A stretch of DNA of 64,000 bases from an uncultured Streptococcus sp. (GTDB lineage: Bacteria; Bacillota; Bacilli; Lactobacillales; Streptococcaceae), in the NCBI RefSeq assembly GCF_901875575.1, contig NZ_CABFMF010000011.1, forward strand, positions 62,001 through 126,000. The letters run 5' to 3'. The notes below the pieces were generated by a model. That model saw only the letters and a list, made by a program, of their open reading frames with translations. It made no database searches and had not been told where the DNA came from. Of the stretch, positions 1 to 8,523 are shown one piece after another (the stretch's first letter is position 1; the number at the start of each line of letters is the position of its first letter). Made by a program: the position numbers and the translations under genes.

Positions 1-755
1 ATGAGTTTGACACAGTTCCAGGTGTTCGTGAAGATGTGATGCAAATCATTTTGAACATTAAAGGAATTGCAGTGAAATCGTACGTTGAAGACGAAAAAAT
101 CATCGAACTAGATGTCGAAGGTCCTGCTGAAGTGACAGCTGGAGACATTTTGACAGATAGCGATATTGAAATTGTAAATCCAGATCATTATCTCTTTACA
201 ATCGGTGAAGGTTCTTCTCTAAAAGCGGCAATGACTGTTAACAGTGGTCGTGGATATGTACCTGCTGATGAGAATAAAAAAGATAATGCACCAGTTGGAA
301 CACTTGCTGTAGATTCTATTTATACACCAGTTACAAAAGTCAACTATCAAGTTGAACCTGCTCGTGTAGGTAGCAATGATGGTTTCGACAAATTAACCCT
401 TGAAATCTTGACTAATGGAACAATTATTCCAGAAGATGCTTTAGGGCTTTCAGCACGTATTTTGACAGAACATCTTGATTTGTTTACAAATCTTACTGAG
501 ATTGCTAAGTCAACTGAAGTGATGAAAGAAGCTGACACTGAATCTGACGACCGTATTTTGGATCGTACGATTGAGGAACTGGACTTGTCTGTGCGTTCAT
601 ACAACTGTTTGAAACGTGCCGGTATCAATACTGTGCATGACTTGACAGAAAAATCTGAAGCAGAGATGATGAAAGTAAGAAATCTTGGACGCAAGAGTTT
701 GGAAGAAGTGAAACTCAAACTCATTGATTTGGGTCTTGGATTAAAAGATAAATAA
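1..755 (+). CDS. rpoA: RNA polymerase alpha subunit, 3' part
   Basis: Partial gene cut by the window start; it is read in the frame of the codon beginning at base 3 (EFDTVPGVREDVMQI...) and ends at 755. The product is the alpha subunit of RNA polymerase, which nucleates core assembly and contacts upstream promoter DNA and activators. Visible are most of the N-terminal assembly domain and the whole C-terminal helix-hairpin-helix domain (ELDLSVRSYNCLKRAG... then RNLGRKSLEEV), the part that binds UP elements. The next gene, rplQ, starts 12 bases later, the usual end of the large ribosomal protein operon. Nothing is odd apart from the truncation by the window. Confidence 0.97.
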   Translation, partial: EFDTVPGVREDVMQIILNIKGIAVKSYVEDEKIIELDVEGPAEVTAGDILTDSDIEIVNPDHYLFTIGEGSSLKAAMTVNSGRGYVPADENKKDNAPVGTLAVDSIYTPVTKVNYQVEPARVGSNDGFDKLTLEILTNGTIIPEDALGLSARILTEHLDLFTNLTEIAKSTEVMKEADTESDDRILDRTIEELDLSVRSYNCLKRAGINTVHDLTEKSEAEMMKVRNLGRKSLEEVKLKLIDLGLGLKDK

Positions 756-766
756 AGGAGGAATAC

Positions 767-1153
767 ATGGCTTACCGTAAACTAGGACGCACTAGCTCAC
801 AACGTAAAGCAATGCTTCGCGATTTGACAACTGACCTTTTGATCAACGAATCAATCGTGACAACTGAAGCTCGTGCTAAAGAAATCCGTAAAACTGTTGA
901 AAAAATGATTACTCTAGGTAAACGTGGTGATTTGCATGCACGTCGTCAAGCAGCTGCTTTCGTACGTAATGAAATCGCATCTGAAAACTATGATGAAGCA
1001 ACTGATAAGTACACTTCTACTACAGCACTTCAAAAATTGTTCTCAGAAATCGCACCTCGTTATGCTGAACGTAACGGTGGATACACTCGTATCCTTAAAA
1101 CTGAACCACGTCGTGGTGATGCAGCGCCAATGGCGATCATCGAATTAGTATAA
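767..1153 (+). CDS. rplQ: Ribosomal protein L17
   Basis: 128-residue protein starting MAYRKLGRTSSQRKAML, the conserved start of bacterial L17, with the normal family length. L17 sits at the peptide exit tunnel of the 50S subunit. AAGGAGG lies directly upstream (754-760) with good spacing. It is the last gene of the rpoA operon and is followed by a structured 3' element and a terminator. Confidence 0.97.
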   Translation: MAYRKLGRTSSQRKAMLRDLTTDLLINESIVTTEARAKEIRKTVEKMITLGKRGDLHARRQAAAFVRNEIASENYDEATDKYTSTTALQKLFSEIAPRYAERNGGYTRILKTEPRRGDAAPMAIIELV

Positions 1154-1166
1154 AATCATCAATTTT

Positions 1167-1254
1167 GTTGAGTGTTATGATGATGGAGTCTTGTGCTCTT
1201 AGTCTAGCTCTGGTCTACCGCTAGGATCTCGGTCCTAGCGGGAACACTCATCAT
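1167..1254 (+). ncRNA. L17 downstream element (structured 3' UTR)
   Basis: Directly after rplQ is a compact structure. An outer 8-bp stem pairs TGAGTGTT (1169-1176) with AACACTCA (1243-1250), and an inner perfect 9-bp stem pairs CCGCTAGGA (1218-1226) with TCCTAGCGG (1233-1241). ATGATGA at 1177-1183 can alternatively pair with TCATCAT at 1248-1254, which would compete with the outer stem. Position and shape fit the L17DE motif known from Lactobacillales 3' UTRs; its function is unknown. The assignment is from memory of that motif. Confidence 0.7.
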
Positions 1255-1268
1255 AAGTTGAGATAGTA

Positions 1269-1326
1269 GACGCTTGTTTACGAAATTGTTTTTTTCTTAA
1301 GAACAACTTCGTAAGCAGGCGTTTTT
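1269..1326 (+). terminator. Terminator of the rpoA-rplQ operon
   Basis: Long imperfect hairpin pairing 1270-1290 (ACGCTTGTTTACGAAA...) with 1302-1322 (...TTCGTAAGCAGGCGT), followed by a T run to 1326. It closes the ribosomal operon just after the L17 downstream element. Confidence 0.8.
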
Positions 1327-1346
1327 GAGTATTTTAGTTAGAAATA

Positions 1347-1355
1347 TGCTATACT
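1347..1355 (+). promoter_or_regulatory. Extended -10 promoter for the ACT-domain gene
   Basis: TG-C-TATACT at 1347-1355 is an extended -10. A weak TTGAGT lies 19 bases upstream (1325-1330). It probably starts the two-gene transcript of the ACT-domain and DUF711 genes after the ribosomal terminator. Confidence 0.5.
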
Positions 1356-1417
1356 ATTTGAAAAGAATCCTGTTTAATGTTCAGGTTTCTAATTTTAAGA
1401 AGAATTGGAGTTTGCTT

Positions 1418-1684
1418 ATGAAAGCGATTATAACTGTTGTTGGTAAAGATAAATCTGGAATTGTTGCAGGTGTTTCTGGTAAAATTGCAGAATTGGGTTT
1501 GAACATAGACGATATCTCTCAAACTGTTTTGGATGAATATTTTACGATGATGGCTGTCGTCTCTAGCGATGAAAAGCAAGATTTCACTTATCTGCGAAAT
1601 GAGTTTGAAGCTTTTGGGCAAACTTTGAATGTGAAAATTAATATTCAGAGTGCTGCGATTTTCGAAGCTATGTATAATATCTAG
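1418..1684 (+). CDS. ACT domain-containing protein (UPF0237 type)
   Basis: 88-residue protein MKAIITVVGKDKSGIVAGV..., a single ACT domain (ligand-binding, usually for amino acids). The frame is open further upstream from 1325, but GGAG at 1407-1410 and the family length point to the ATG at 1418. The next gene begins 9 bases after its stop and both genes are found together in streptococci, so they probably form an operon. The molecular role is not established; small stand-alone ACT proteins are thought to sense metabolites. Confidence 0.85.
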   Translation: MKAIITVVGKDKSGIVAGVSGKIAELGLNIDDISQTVLDEYFTMMAVVSSDEKQDFTYLRNEFEAFGQTLNVKINIQSAAIFEAMYNI

Positions 1685-1693
1685 GAGGTAATC

Positions 1694-3031
1694 ATGGATA
1701 TTAGACAAGTTACTGAAACAATTGCCATGATTGAAGAACAAAACTTCGATATCAGAACAATTACAATGGGAATTTCTCTTTTGGACTGTATCGATCCAGA
1801 TATCAATCGTGCTGCGGAGAAAATTTATCAAAAGATTACGACCAAGGCAGCTAATTTAGTGGCTGTTGGCGATGAAATTGCAGCTGAATTGGGAATTCCA
1901 ATCGTTAATAAACGTGTATCGGTGACTCCTATCTCTTTGATTGGAGCAGCGACAGATGCAACAGACTATGTAGTTTTGGCAAAAGCGCTTGATAAGGCTG
2001 CGAAAGAGATTGGAGTGGACTTTATTGGTGGTTTTTCTGCTTTGGTTCAAAAAGGTTATCAAAAGGGAGATGAGATTCTCATCAATTCTATTCCGCGCGC
2101 TTTGGCTGAAACGGACAAAGTCTGCTCGTCAGTCAATATCGGCTCAACCAAGTCTGGTATTAATATGACTGCTGTAGCAGACATGGGGAGAATTATCAAG
2201 GAAACTGCGAACTTATCTGATATGGGTGCGGCTAAGTTGGTTGTCTTTGCTAATGCAGTTGAGGATAATCCATTTATGGCAGGTGCCTTTCATGGTGTTG
2301 GGGAAGCGGATGTGATTATCAATGTTGGGGTTTCAGGGCCTGGAGTTGTCAAACGTGCCTTAGAAAAAGTTCGTGGAGAGAGCTTTGATGTAGTAGCAGA
2401 AACGGTCAAGAAGACTGCCTTCAAAATTACGCGTATCGGTCAATTAGTTGGTCAGATGGCTAGTGAGCGTCTCGGTGTAGAATTTGGGATTGTGGACTTA
2501 AGTTTGGCACCAACACCTGCTGTAGGGGACTCTGTAGCTCGTGTTCTTGAGGAAATGGGACTAGAAACGGTTGGAACCCATGGAACGACAGCTGCCTTGG
2601 CACTCTTGAATGACCAAGTTAAGAAGGGCGGAGTTATGGCTTGCAACCAAGTCGGTGGGTTGTCTGGTGCCTTTATCCCTGTTTCCGAGGATGAAGGAAT
2701 GATTGCTGCAGTGCAAAATGGCTCTCTTAATTTGGAAAAACTAGAAGCTATGACGGCTATCTGTTCCGTTGGTTTGGATATGATTGCCATTCCGGAGGAT
2801 ACACCTGCTGAAACCATTGCGGCCATGATTGCAGATGAGGCTGCAATTGGTGTCATTAACATGAAAACAACAGCTGTTCGTATCATTCCAAAAGGAAAAG
2901 AAGGCGATATGATTGAATTTGGTGGTCTTCTTGGTACGGCTCCAGTTATGAAAGTCAATGAAGCTTCGTCAGTTGATTTTATCTCTCGTGGAGGCCAAAT
3001 CCCAGCTCCAATCCATAGTTTTAAAAATTAA
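1694..3031 (+). CDS. DUF711 / UPF0210 family protein
   Basis: 445-residue cytoplasmic protein (MDIRQVTETIAMIEEQNFDIRTITMG...) of the conserved PFL/DUF711 family, at full length for the family. A glycine-rich GGFSALVQKGYQKGD segment and a repeated SGPGVVKRALEKV-type motif are typical. AGGAGGT at 1683-1689 gives a strong ribosome site. It follows the ACT-domain gene, the conserved pair in streptococci. The biochemical function is unknown; the shared operon suggests a metabolite-linked role, which is inference. Confidence 0.88.
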   Translation: MDIRQVTETIAMIEEQNFDIRTITMGISLLDCIDPDINRAAEKIYQKITTKAANLVAVGDEIAAELGIPIVNKRVSVTPISLIGAATDATDYVVLAKALDKAAKEIGVDFIGGFSALVQKGYQKGDEILINSIPRALAETDKVCSSVNIGSTKSGINMTAVADMGRIIKETANLSDMGAAKLVVFANAVEDNPFMAGAFHGVGEADVIINVGVSGPGVVKRALEKVRGESFDVVAETVKKTAFKITRIGQLVGQMASERLGVEFGIVDLSLAPTPAVGDSVARVLEEMGLETVGTHGTTAALALLNDQVKKGGVMACNQVGGLSGAFIPVSEDEGMIAAVQNGSLNLEKLEAMTAICSVGLDMIAIPEDTPAETIAAMIADEAAIGVINMKTTAVRIIPKGKEGDMIEFGGLLGTAPVMKVNEASSVDFISRGGQIPAPIHSFKN

Positions 3032-3046
3032 AAAAATATGAGAGAC

Positions 3047-3079
3047 TTTAAGTTCAATTTAAGGATGACTGTGTATACT
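3047..3079 (+). promoter_or_regulatory. CiaR box and promoter of csRNA 1
   Basis: Perfect CiaR direct repeat TTTAAG-N5-TTTAAG (3047-3052, 3058-3063), followed 10 bases later by a -10 TATACT (3074-3079). This is the established arrangement of CiaRH-activated promoters, where the repeat takes the place of the -35. Confidence 0.88.
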
Positions 3080-3085
3080 ATAATC

Positions 3086-3176
3086 ATTAAATAAAGACCT
3101 CCTAACTTTATTTAATAGAAATCCTAAACTTTTCATAATAATTTCCTAAGGAAGCTGCCATAAAGGTAGCTTTTCT
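3086..3176 (+). ncRNA. ccnE: CiaR-dependent small RNA (csRNA), ccnE position
   Basis: About 90-nt RNA from the CiaR promoter to a terminator hairpin (AAGCTGCC / GGTAGCTT, 3152-3172). The 5' part AATAAAG-ACCTCCTAA-CTTTATT forms a stem that displays CCTCC. A single-stranded stretch with TCCTAAA and further UCCU-like sites follows. Such anti-Shine-Dalgarno loops are how csRNAs repress translation of targets, for example comC in pneumococcus. The ccnE name rests on its position between the DUF711 and phosphoglycerate-mutase genes, from memory. Confidence 0.88.
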
Positions 3177-3266
3177 TTTGTAGAAATTGGTGGGAACAGT
3201 ATGACCTCTAAAATACGAATATTTCTTTGAAGCATGATATAATAGAAGCAGATGGAGGACGGGAAA

Positions 3267-3959
3267 ATGGTAAAAGTACGATTGTATTTGGTACGTCATG
3301 GTAAGACCATGTTTAATACACTTGGTCGTGCGCAAGGTTGGAGTGATACTCCATTGACTACTGAAGGTGAATTAGGAATCCAAGAGTTAGGGATTGGCTT
3401 ACGAGAGTCTGGTTTGAAGTTTGAAAGAGCTTATTCCAGTGATTCAGGTCGTACGATCCAGACTATGGGAATTATATTGGAAGAACTAGGCTTACAAGGG
3501 AAAATCCCTTATAGGATGGACAAGCGAATCCGAGAATGGTGTTTTGGAAGTTTTGATGGAGCCTATGATGGAGAACTTTTCATGGGAGTTATTCCCCGTG
3601 TTTTTAAAGTGGATCATGTTCATCAGTTGTCTTATGCAGAACTAGCAGAAGGTTTAGTAGAGGTTGATACGGCTGGTTGGGCTGAAGGTTGGGAAAAACT
3701 GAGTAGTCGTATTAGGCAAGGATTTGAATCTATTGCAAAAGAAATGGAAGAAGAAGGAGGAGGAAATGCACTTGTTGTCAGCCATGGGATGACTATTGGA
3801 ACTATGGTTTACCTTATCAATGGTATGCATCCTCATGGTCTAGATAATGGTAGTGTGACTATCCTTGAATATGAAGATGATCAATTTACTGTTGAAATCG
3901 TCGGTGATCGTCGTTACCGGGAATTAGGACAGCAGAAGATGAAAGAAAACAAGAAATAA
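3267..3959 (+). CDS. Histidine phosphatase / phosphoglycerate mutase family protein
   Basis: 230-residue protein starting MVKVRLYLVRHGKTMFN. The RHG motif carries the catalytic histidine and a second histidine lies in VVSHGMTIG, as in histidine-acid phosphatases and cofactor-dependent mutases. An upstream ATG at 3252 overlaps the Shine-Dalgarno GGAGGAC (3254-3260), so the ATG at 3267, seven bases after it, is the likely start. A TATAAT at 3238-3243 provides the promoter. The family includes phosphatases of many small substrates; the real substrate cannot be told. The gene stands alone before the leuS promoter. Confidence 0.85.
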   Translation: MVKVRLYLVRHGKTMFNTLGRAQGWSDTPLTTEGELGIQELGIGLRESGLKFERAYSSDSGRTIQTMGIILEELGLQGKIPYRMDKRIREWCFGSFDGAYDGELFMGVIPRVFKVDHVHQLSYAELAEGLVEVDTAGWAEGWEKLSSRIRQGFESIAKEMEEEGGGNALVVSHGMTIGTMVYLINGMHPHGLDNGSVTILEYEDDQFTVEIVGDRRYRELGQQKMKENKK

Positions 3960-3965
3960 TAGAGG

Positions 3966-3989
3966 TAGCTCCGTATAGGAGCTATTTTT
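3966..3989 (+). terminator. Terminator after phosphoglycerate-mutase-family gene
   Basis: TAGCTCC (3966-3972), loop GTATA, GGAGCTA (3978-3984), then a T run. Simple rho-independent terminator 7 bases after the stop codon. Confidence 0.85.
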
Positions 3990-4115
3990 AGTTGGGAAAT
4001 GGGAGAGTTTGGAGGGCTAGTTTTTCTTGGTAAGTGGGGACAAAAGAACATTTCTCATCTTTCAAAATCCCCTAAAAATGGTATAATAGTAACATCACAA
4101 AATTGGAGAGAGACC

Positions 4116-6617
4116 ATGAGTTTTTACAATCATAAAGAAATTGAGCCTAAGTGGCAGGGCTACTGGGCAGAACATCATACATTTAAGACAGGGACAGATG
4201 CATCAAAACCGAAGTTTTATGCTCTTGATATGTTCCCTTATCCATCTGGAGCGGGTCTGCACGTAGGACACCCAGAAGGTTATACTGCAACCGATATCCT
4301 CAGCCGTTACAAACGTGCGCAAGGCTACAATGTCCTTCACCCAATGGGTTGGGATGCTTTTGGTTTGCCTGCAGAGCAATATGCTATGGATACTGGTAAT
4401 GACCCAGCAGAATTTACAGCTGAGAACATTGCTAACTTCAAACGCCAAATCAATGCGCTTGGATTTTCTTACGACTGGGATCGTGAAGTCAACACAACAG
4501 ATCCAAACTACTACAAATGGACTCAATGGATTTTCACTAAGCTTTACGAAAAAGGCTTGGCCTATGAAGCGGAAGTGCCAGTAAACTGGGTTGAAGAATT
4601 GGGAACAGCCATCGCCAACGAAGAGGTCCTTCCTGATGGAACTTCTGAGCGTGGAGGCTATCCAGTTGTCCGCAAGCCAATGCGCCAATGGATGCTCAAA
4701 ATCACGGCCTACGCAGAGCGCTTGCTCAATGACTTAGATGAACTAGATTGGCCAGAGTCTATCAAGGACATGCAACGCAACTGGATAGGGAAATCAACTG
4801 GTGCAAATGTAACTTTCAAAGTAAAAGGAACAGACAAGGAATTTACAGTCTTTACCACTCGTCCGGACACCCTTTTCGGTGCGACTTTCACTGTTTTGGC
4901 TCCTGAGCATGAATTGGTAGATGCTATCACAAGTTCAGAGCAAGCAGAGGCTGTAGCAAACTACAAACACCAAGCTAGCCTCAAGTCTGACCTGGCTCGT
5001 ACAGACCTTGCTAAAGAAAAAACAGGAGTTTGGACTGGTGCTTATGCCGTTAACCCTGTCAATGGTAAGGAAATTCCAATCTGGATTGCGGATTACGTCC
5101 TTGCTAGCTATGGTACAGGTGCAGTAATGGCTGTTCCAGCCCACGACCAACGTGACTGGGAATTTGCCAAACAATTTGCCCTTCCAATCGTAGAAGTCCT
5201 TGAAGGTGGAAACGTAGCAGAAGCTGCCTACACAGAGGATGGTCTTCATGTCAATTCAGACTTCCTAGATGGACTGAACAAAGAAGACGCTATTGCCAAG
5301 ATTGTGGCTTGGTTGGAAGAAAAAGACTGTGGACAAGAGAAGGTTACCTACCGTCTCCGCGACTGGCTCTTTAGCCGTCAACGTTACTGGGGTGAACCAA
5401 TTCCAATCATTCATTGGGAAGACGGAACTTCAACAGCTGTTCCTGAAAGTGAATTGCCACTTGTCTTGCCTGTAACCAAGGATATCCGTCCTTCAGGTAC
5501 TGGTGAAAGTCCACTAGCTAACTTGACAGATTGGCTTGAAGTGACTCGTGAAGATGGTGTCAAAGGTCGTCGCGAAACCAATACTATGCCACAATGGGCA
5601 GGTTCAAGCTGGTACTACCTCCGCTATATTGACCCACACAATACTGAGAAATTAGCTGACGAGGATCTCCTCAAACAATGGTTGCCAGTGGATATCTATG
5701 TTGGTGGAGCAGAGCATGCCGTTCTTCACTTGCTTTATGCTCGTTTCTGGCACAAATTCCTCTATGACCTCGGTGTTGTTCCGACTAAAGAACCTTTCCA
5801 AAAACTCTTTAACCAAGGAATGATTTTGGGAACAAGCTACCGTGACCACCGTGGAGCTCTTGTAGCGACTGATAAGGTTGAAAAACGTGACGGTTCCTTC
5901 TTCCATGTGGAAACAGGAGAAGAGTTGGAGCAAGCGCCAGCCAAGATGTCTAAATCGCTCAAGAACGTTGTCAACCCAGATGACGTGGTGGAACAATACG
6001 GTGCCGATACCCTTCGTGTCTATGAAATGTTCATGGGACCACTTGATGCTTCAATCGCTTGGTCAGAAGAAGGTCTGGAAGGAAGCCGTAAATTCCTTGA
6101 TCGTGTTTACCGCTTGATTACAAGTAAGGAAATTGTTGCAGAAAACAATGGCGCTCTGGACAAGGTTTACAATGAAACAGTCAAAGCTGTTACTGAGCAA
6201 ATTGAGTCCCTCAAATTCAACACAGCTATTGCCCAACTTATGGTCTTTGTCAACGCTGCTAACAAGGAAGACAAACTTTATGTAGACTACGCCAAAGGCT
6301 TTGTTCAGTTGATTGCACCATTTGCACCTCACTTGGCAGAAGAACTCTGGCAAACAGTTGCAGCAACAGGAGAATCTATCTCTTATGTAGCTTGGCCAAC
6401 TTGGGATGAAAGCAAATTAGTTGAAGACGAAATCGAAATCGTTGTCCAAATCAAAGGAAAAGTCCGTGCTAAACTCATGGTAGCTAAAGAACTATCACGC
6501 GAAGAATTACAAGAAATTGCTCTAGCAGATGAAAAGGTTAAAGCAGAAATTGACGGTAAGGACATCGTAAAAGTAATTGCGGTACCGAATAAACTCGTTA
6601 ATATTGTAACGAAGTAA
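4116..6617 (+). CDS. leuS: Leucyl-tRNA synthetase
   Basis: 833-residue class I aminoacyl-tRNA synthetase that charges tRNA-Leu. HVGH (residues 49-52) is the HIGH motif and KMSKS is at about 610-614; the CP1 editing domain lies between. The frame is open from 3999, but GGAGAGA before the ATG at 4116 and the normal N-terminus MSFYNHKEIEPKWQ fix the start. A TATAAT at 4082-4087 is the promoter -10. No T-box leader is visible. In the pneumococcal maps I remember, about a dozen genes separate leuS from the preceding mutase-family gene; here they are adjacent. Confidence 0.97.
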   Translation: MSFYNHKEIEPKWQGYWAEHHTFKTGTDASKPKFYALDMFPYPSGAGLHVGHPEGYTATDILSRYKRAQGYNVLHPMGWDAFGLPAEQYAMDTGNDPAEFTAENIANFKRQINALGFSYDWDREVNTTDPNYYKWTQWIFTKLYEKGLAYEAEVPVNWVEELGTAIANEEVLPDGTSERGGYPVVRKPMRQWMLKITAYAERLLNDLDELDWPESIKDMQRNWIGKSTGANVTFKVKGTDKEFTVFTTRPDTLFGATFTVLAPEHELVDAITSSEQAEAVANYKHQASLKSDLARTDLAKEKTGVWTGAYAVNPVNGKEIPIWIADYVLASYGTGAVMAVPAHDQRDWEFAKQFALPIVEVLEGGNVAEAAYTEDGLHVNSDFLDGLNKEDAIAKIVAWLEEKDCGQEKVTYRLRDWLFSRQRYWGEPIPIIHWEDGTSTAVPESELPLVLPVTKDIRPSGTGESPLANLTDWLEVTREDGVKGRRETNTMPQWAGSSWYYLRYIDPHNTEKLADEDLLKQWLPVDIYVGGAEHAVLHLLYARFWHKFLYDLGVVPTKEPFQKLFNQGMILGTSYRDHRGALVATDKVEKRDGSFFHVETGEELEQAPAKMSKSLKNVVNPDDVVEQYGADTLRVYEMFMGPLDASIAWSEEGLEGSRKFLDRVYRLITSKEIVAENNGALDKVYNETVKAVTEQIESLKFNTAIAQLMVFVNAANKEDKLYVDYAKGFVQLIAPFAPHLAEELWQTVAATGESISYVAWPTWDESKLVEDEIEIVVQIKGKVRAKLMVAKELSREELQEIALADEKVKAEIDGKDIVKVIAVPNKLVNIVTK

Positions 6618-6695
6618 CCAATTTATTTGCTGGTTTCAAACTTCAAACTGTTTGAGCTAAATGAACTCGTCAATACCGTTTCGAAATAAGATAGG

Positions 6696-6728
6696 AATCC
6701 TTCAGAGTAGAATCTGGGGGATTTTTAT
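6696..6728 (+). terminator. Terminator after leuS
   Basis: 11-bp stem AATCCTTCAGA (6696-6706) with TCTGGGGGATT (6713-6723) containing two G-T pairs, followed by TTTT. Confidence 0.75.
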
Positions 6729-6766
6729 TTGACAGGAAGTTTTTGTTTTGTTAATATAATTAACAA
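6729..6766 (+). promoter_or_regulatory. Promoter and operator of the MarR gene
   Basis: TTGACA (6729-6734), 17-base spacer, TAATAT (6752-6757). The -10 is embedded in the inverted repeat TTGTTAAT-ATA-ATTAACAA (6748-6766), a typical MarR-type operator. A close copy lies before the next gene at 7260-7278. Autorepression by the encoded MarR protein is inferred. Confidence 0.7.
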
Positions 6767-6778
6767 AGAAGAGAGATT

Positions 6779-7234
6779 ATGGATAAAAAAGAATTTATTG
6801 TATTTAATAATCGTTTCAATAGATTTATTTTAGCATTTGAACAGTTAAAAAAAAATCAACATAAAATTAGTACTGACAAATCCATTACGTTGAATGAGGT
6901 ACATTTGATTGTTGTGATTGGGAAAAATCAGCCCTTAAATCTAGTAAAATTATCTGAACTATTAGAAGTTTCGAGAAGTGCAATAACTCAAAGTGTTAGA
7001 AGATTGATTCAAAAAAATTTAGTTGTTTTTGATTTTGATCCGAATAATGGGAAAAATAAATATTTGAGATTATCTGAAAAAGGCATCGAAGTTTTTAAAA
7101 TCCATAAGGAGCAACAAGCACATATTGAAAAATCAATCTTTTCAGTTTTAAACAACTATAGCGAGGGGGAACTTCAAACAGTTGTGAAATTGATGGATGA
7201 TATTGAAAAGGTGTGGGGAGAATTACCGTGGTAA
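6779..7234 (+). CDS. MarR family transcriptional regulator
   Basis: 151-residue protein with a central winged helix (LNLVKLSELLEVSRSAITQSVRRLIQKNLV, about residues 58-88) and a basic wing. This is the typical size and layout of MarR dimers. It is very A+T-rich and lysine/asparagine-rich compared with leuS, hinting at acquisition. It is transcribed from its own operator-embedded promoter. The matched operator before the thioesterase-like gene 56 bases downstream implies that it represses both; the inducing ligand is unknown. Confidence 0.85.
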   Translation: MDKKEFIVFNNRFNRFILAFEQLKKNQHKISTDKSITLNEVHLIVVIGKNQPLNLVKLSELLEVSRSAITQSVRRLIQKNLVVFDFDPNNGKNKYLRLSEKGIEVFKIHKEQQAHIEKSIFSVLNNYSEGELQTVVKLMDDIEKVWGELPW

Positions 7235-7254
7235 AAGTCGCGGTAAATTTTAAA

Positions 7255-7278
7255 TATAATTGTTAAGTAAATTAACAA
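7255..7278 (+). promoter_or_regulatory. Second MarR operator with -10 of the thioesterase-like gene
   Basis: TATAAT at 7255-7260 overlaps by one base the repeat TTGTTAA-GTAAA-TTAACAA (7260-7278), which matches the operator at 6748-6766. AGGAGA and the start codon of the hydrolase gene follow. A bound repressor would block initiation here. Confidence 0.65.
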
Positions 7279-7290
7279 AAAGGAGAAGAT

Positions 7291-8523
7291 ATGACTGTAA
7301 ACATAGAACTGATTTCACAAACAGATTTAGCGGATGAATCTTTTTATATTGCTATCAATGGTTTAGAACCAAGGGCAATGTATTGTGTAGAAATGTACCT
7401 GTCTGATTATTACTGTATAAATGCTCCCTTGCTTTTAGATCATGATGTTATATGGAAATCAACCGCAATTTTTTTATCTGATCAGGACGGTATGATTGAT
7501 ACCTCTCAGACAACATCTATTTCGGGATCTTATAAAGGGGTTTCAGAAATGGGATTATTCTTTAATGCGAAACCGTTGAAGAATAGGAAAAGGAGATTAC
7601 CGAGTTCTCTTGATAGAATCCCATTACGAGATTGTTTTGGTGTTGAAATTAAAATCAAGCTGGGGAAAGATGTGGTCGCGGAGCAAAGTTTCGTAAGGCG
7701 TTATATGAATCTAGGAGTAAGATATCAAGATATCTATGACAAGCATTTTCAAGGTCGATTATTTTATGATGAAAAGTTAAGAAGGGCGCCAGCCGTGATT
7801 ATTGTTAGCGGTAGTGAGGGAAGAATTGAAAAAGCTCAGAATATTGCCCAACTTTTATCTTCAAGAGGCTATATTTGTCTTGCGATAGCTTATTTTGGTT
7901 TAGAGGGATTACCCCCAAATTTAGAACGAATTCCAATAGAATGTCTGGAGGAGGCGAAAGATTTTCTATATCATCATCCTCAAGTTGATAATACAAAAAT
8001 AGGAATATATGGTCGCTCTAAAGGAGCAGAGCTTGTTCTGGCTGGACAAAGTATTTTGGAAGATGTGCGATGTTTGGTACTCAATTCCCCCTCAAATGTA
8101 ATATTTGAGGGAATAAAGGGAAAACTCAACTCTCATTCATCTTCTTGGACATATTTACAAAAGGAACTTCCTTATCAAAAATTTCAGTTAGGAAATTATT
8201 TGTTAAACAAGTTTTTTGGAAAACATATTCCTGAAGATAGTAGGGCTCAGATTGATGTGAGTAAAATTGCCTCTCCTTTATTATTACTAGGAAGCGATGT
8301 TGATGAAATATGGAATGCATCATCCGCGATAGATGATATCATTTCACATTATAAAGGGGAATCCATTTTGTTTAAAAAATACCATGAAACAGGGCATATG
8401 TTGACGATTGCTTATCAACCGAATCATCGTTATCGAAAAGATTGGCGCTTATTAATGAAAGAAAGTGTGGACTCATGGTTTGCCACGATAAATTATTTTG
8501 ATACATATCTGAAAAATTTGTAG
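7291..8523 (+). CDS. Acyl-CoA thioesterase / BAAT-type alpha/beta hydrolase
   Basis: 410-residue protein. The N-terminal part resembles the acyl-CoA thioester hydrolase/BAAT N-terminal beta domain; the C-terminal half is an alpha/beta hydrolase. The nucleophile elbow is G-R-S-K-G with Ser about 243, the acid is in GSDVDE (Asp about 336), and the histidine is in TGHM (about 369), so the catalytic triad is complete. It probably hydrolyses acyl-thioesters or related esters in the cytoplasm, but the substrate is unknown. AGGAGA lies before the ATG. It is paired with and probably repressed by the adjacent MarR gene. It may be a detoxifying enzyme induced by its own substrate, which is inference. 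Confidence 0.8.
   Translation: MTVNIELISQTDLADESFYIAINGLEPRAMYCVEMYLSDYYCINAPLLLDHDVIWKSTAIFLSDQDGMIDTSQTTSISGSYKGVSEMGLFFNAKPLKNRKRRLPSSLDRIPLRDCFGVEIKIKLGKDVVAEQSFVRRYMNLGVRYQDIYDKHFQGRLFYDEKLRRAPAVIIVSGSEGRIEKAQNIAQLLSSRGYICLAIAYFGLEGLPPNLERIPIECLEEAKDFLYHHPQVDNTKIGIYGRSKGAELVLAGQSILEDVRCLVLNSPSNVIFEGIKGKLNSHSSSWTYLQKELPYQKFQLGNYLLNKFFGKHIPEDSRAQIDVSKIASPLLLLGSDVDEIWNASSAIDDIISHYKGESILFKKYHETGHMLTIAYQPNHRYRKDWRLLMKESVDSWFATINYFDTYLKNL

Noticed and set aside
3108..3335. 75-residue minus-strand ORF across csRNA 1
   Set aside because: It is antisense to a CiaR-driven small RNA and the mutase gene, with no ribosome site.
4000..4115. T-box leader before leuS
   Set aside because: No specifier stem, T-box sequence or terminator/antiterminator pair is visible in the short leader.
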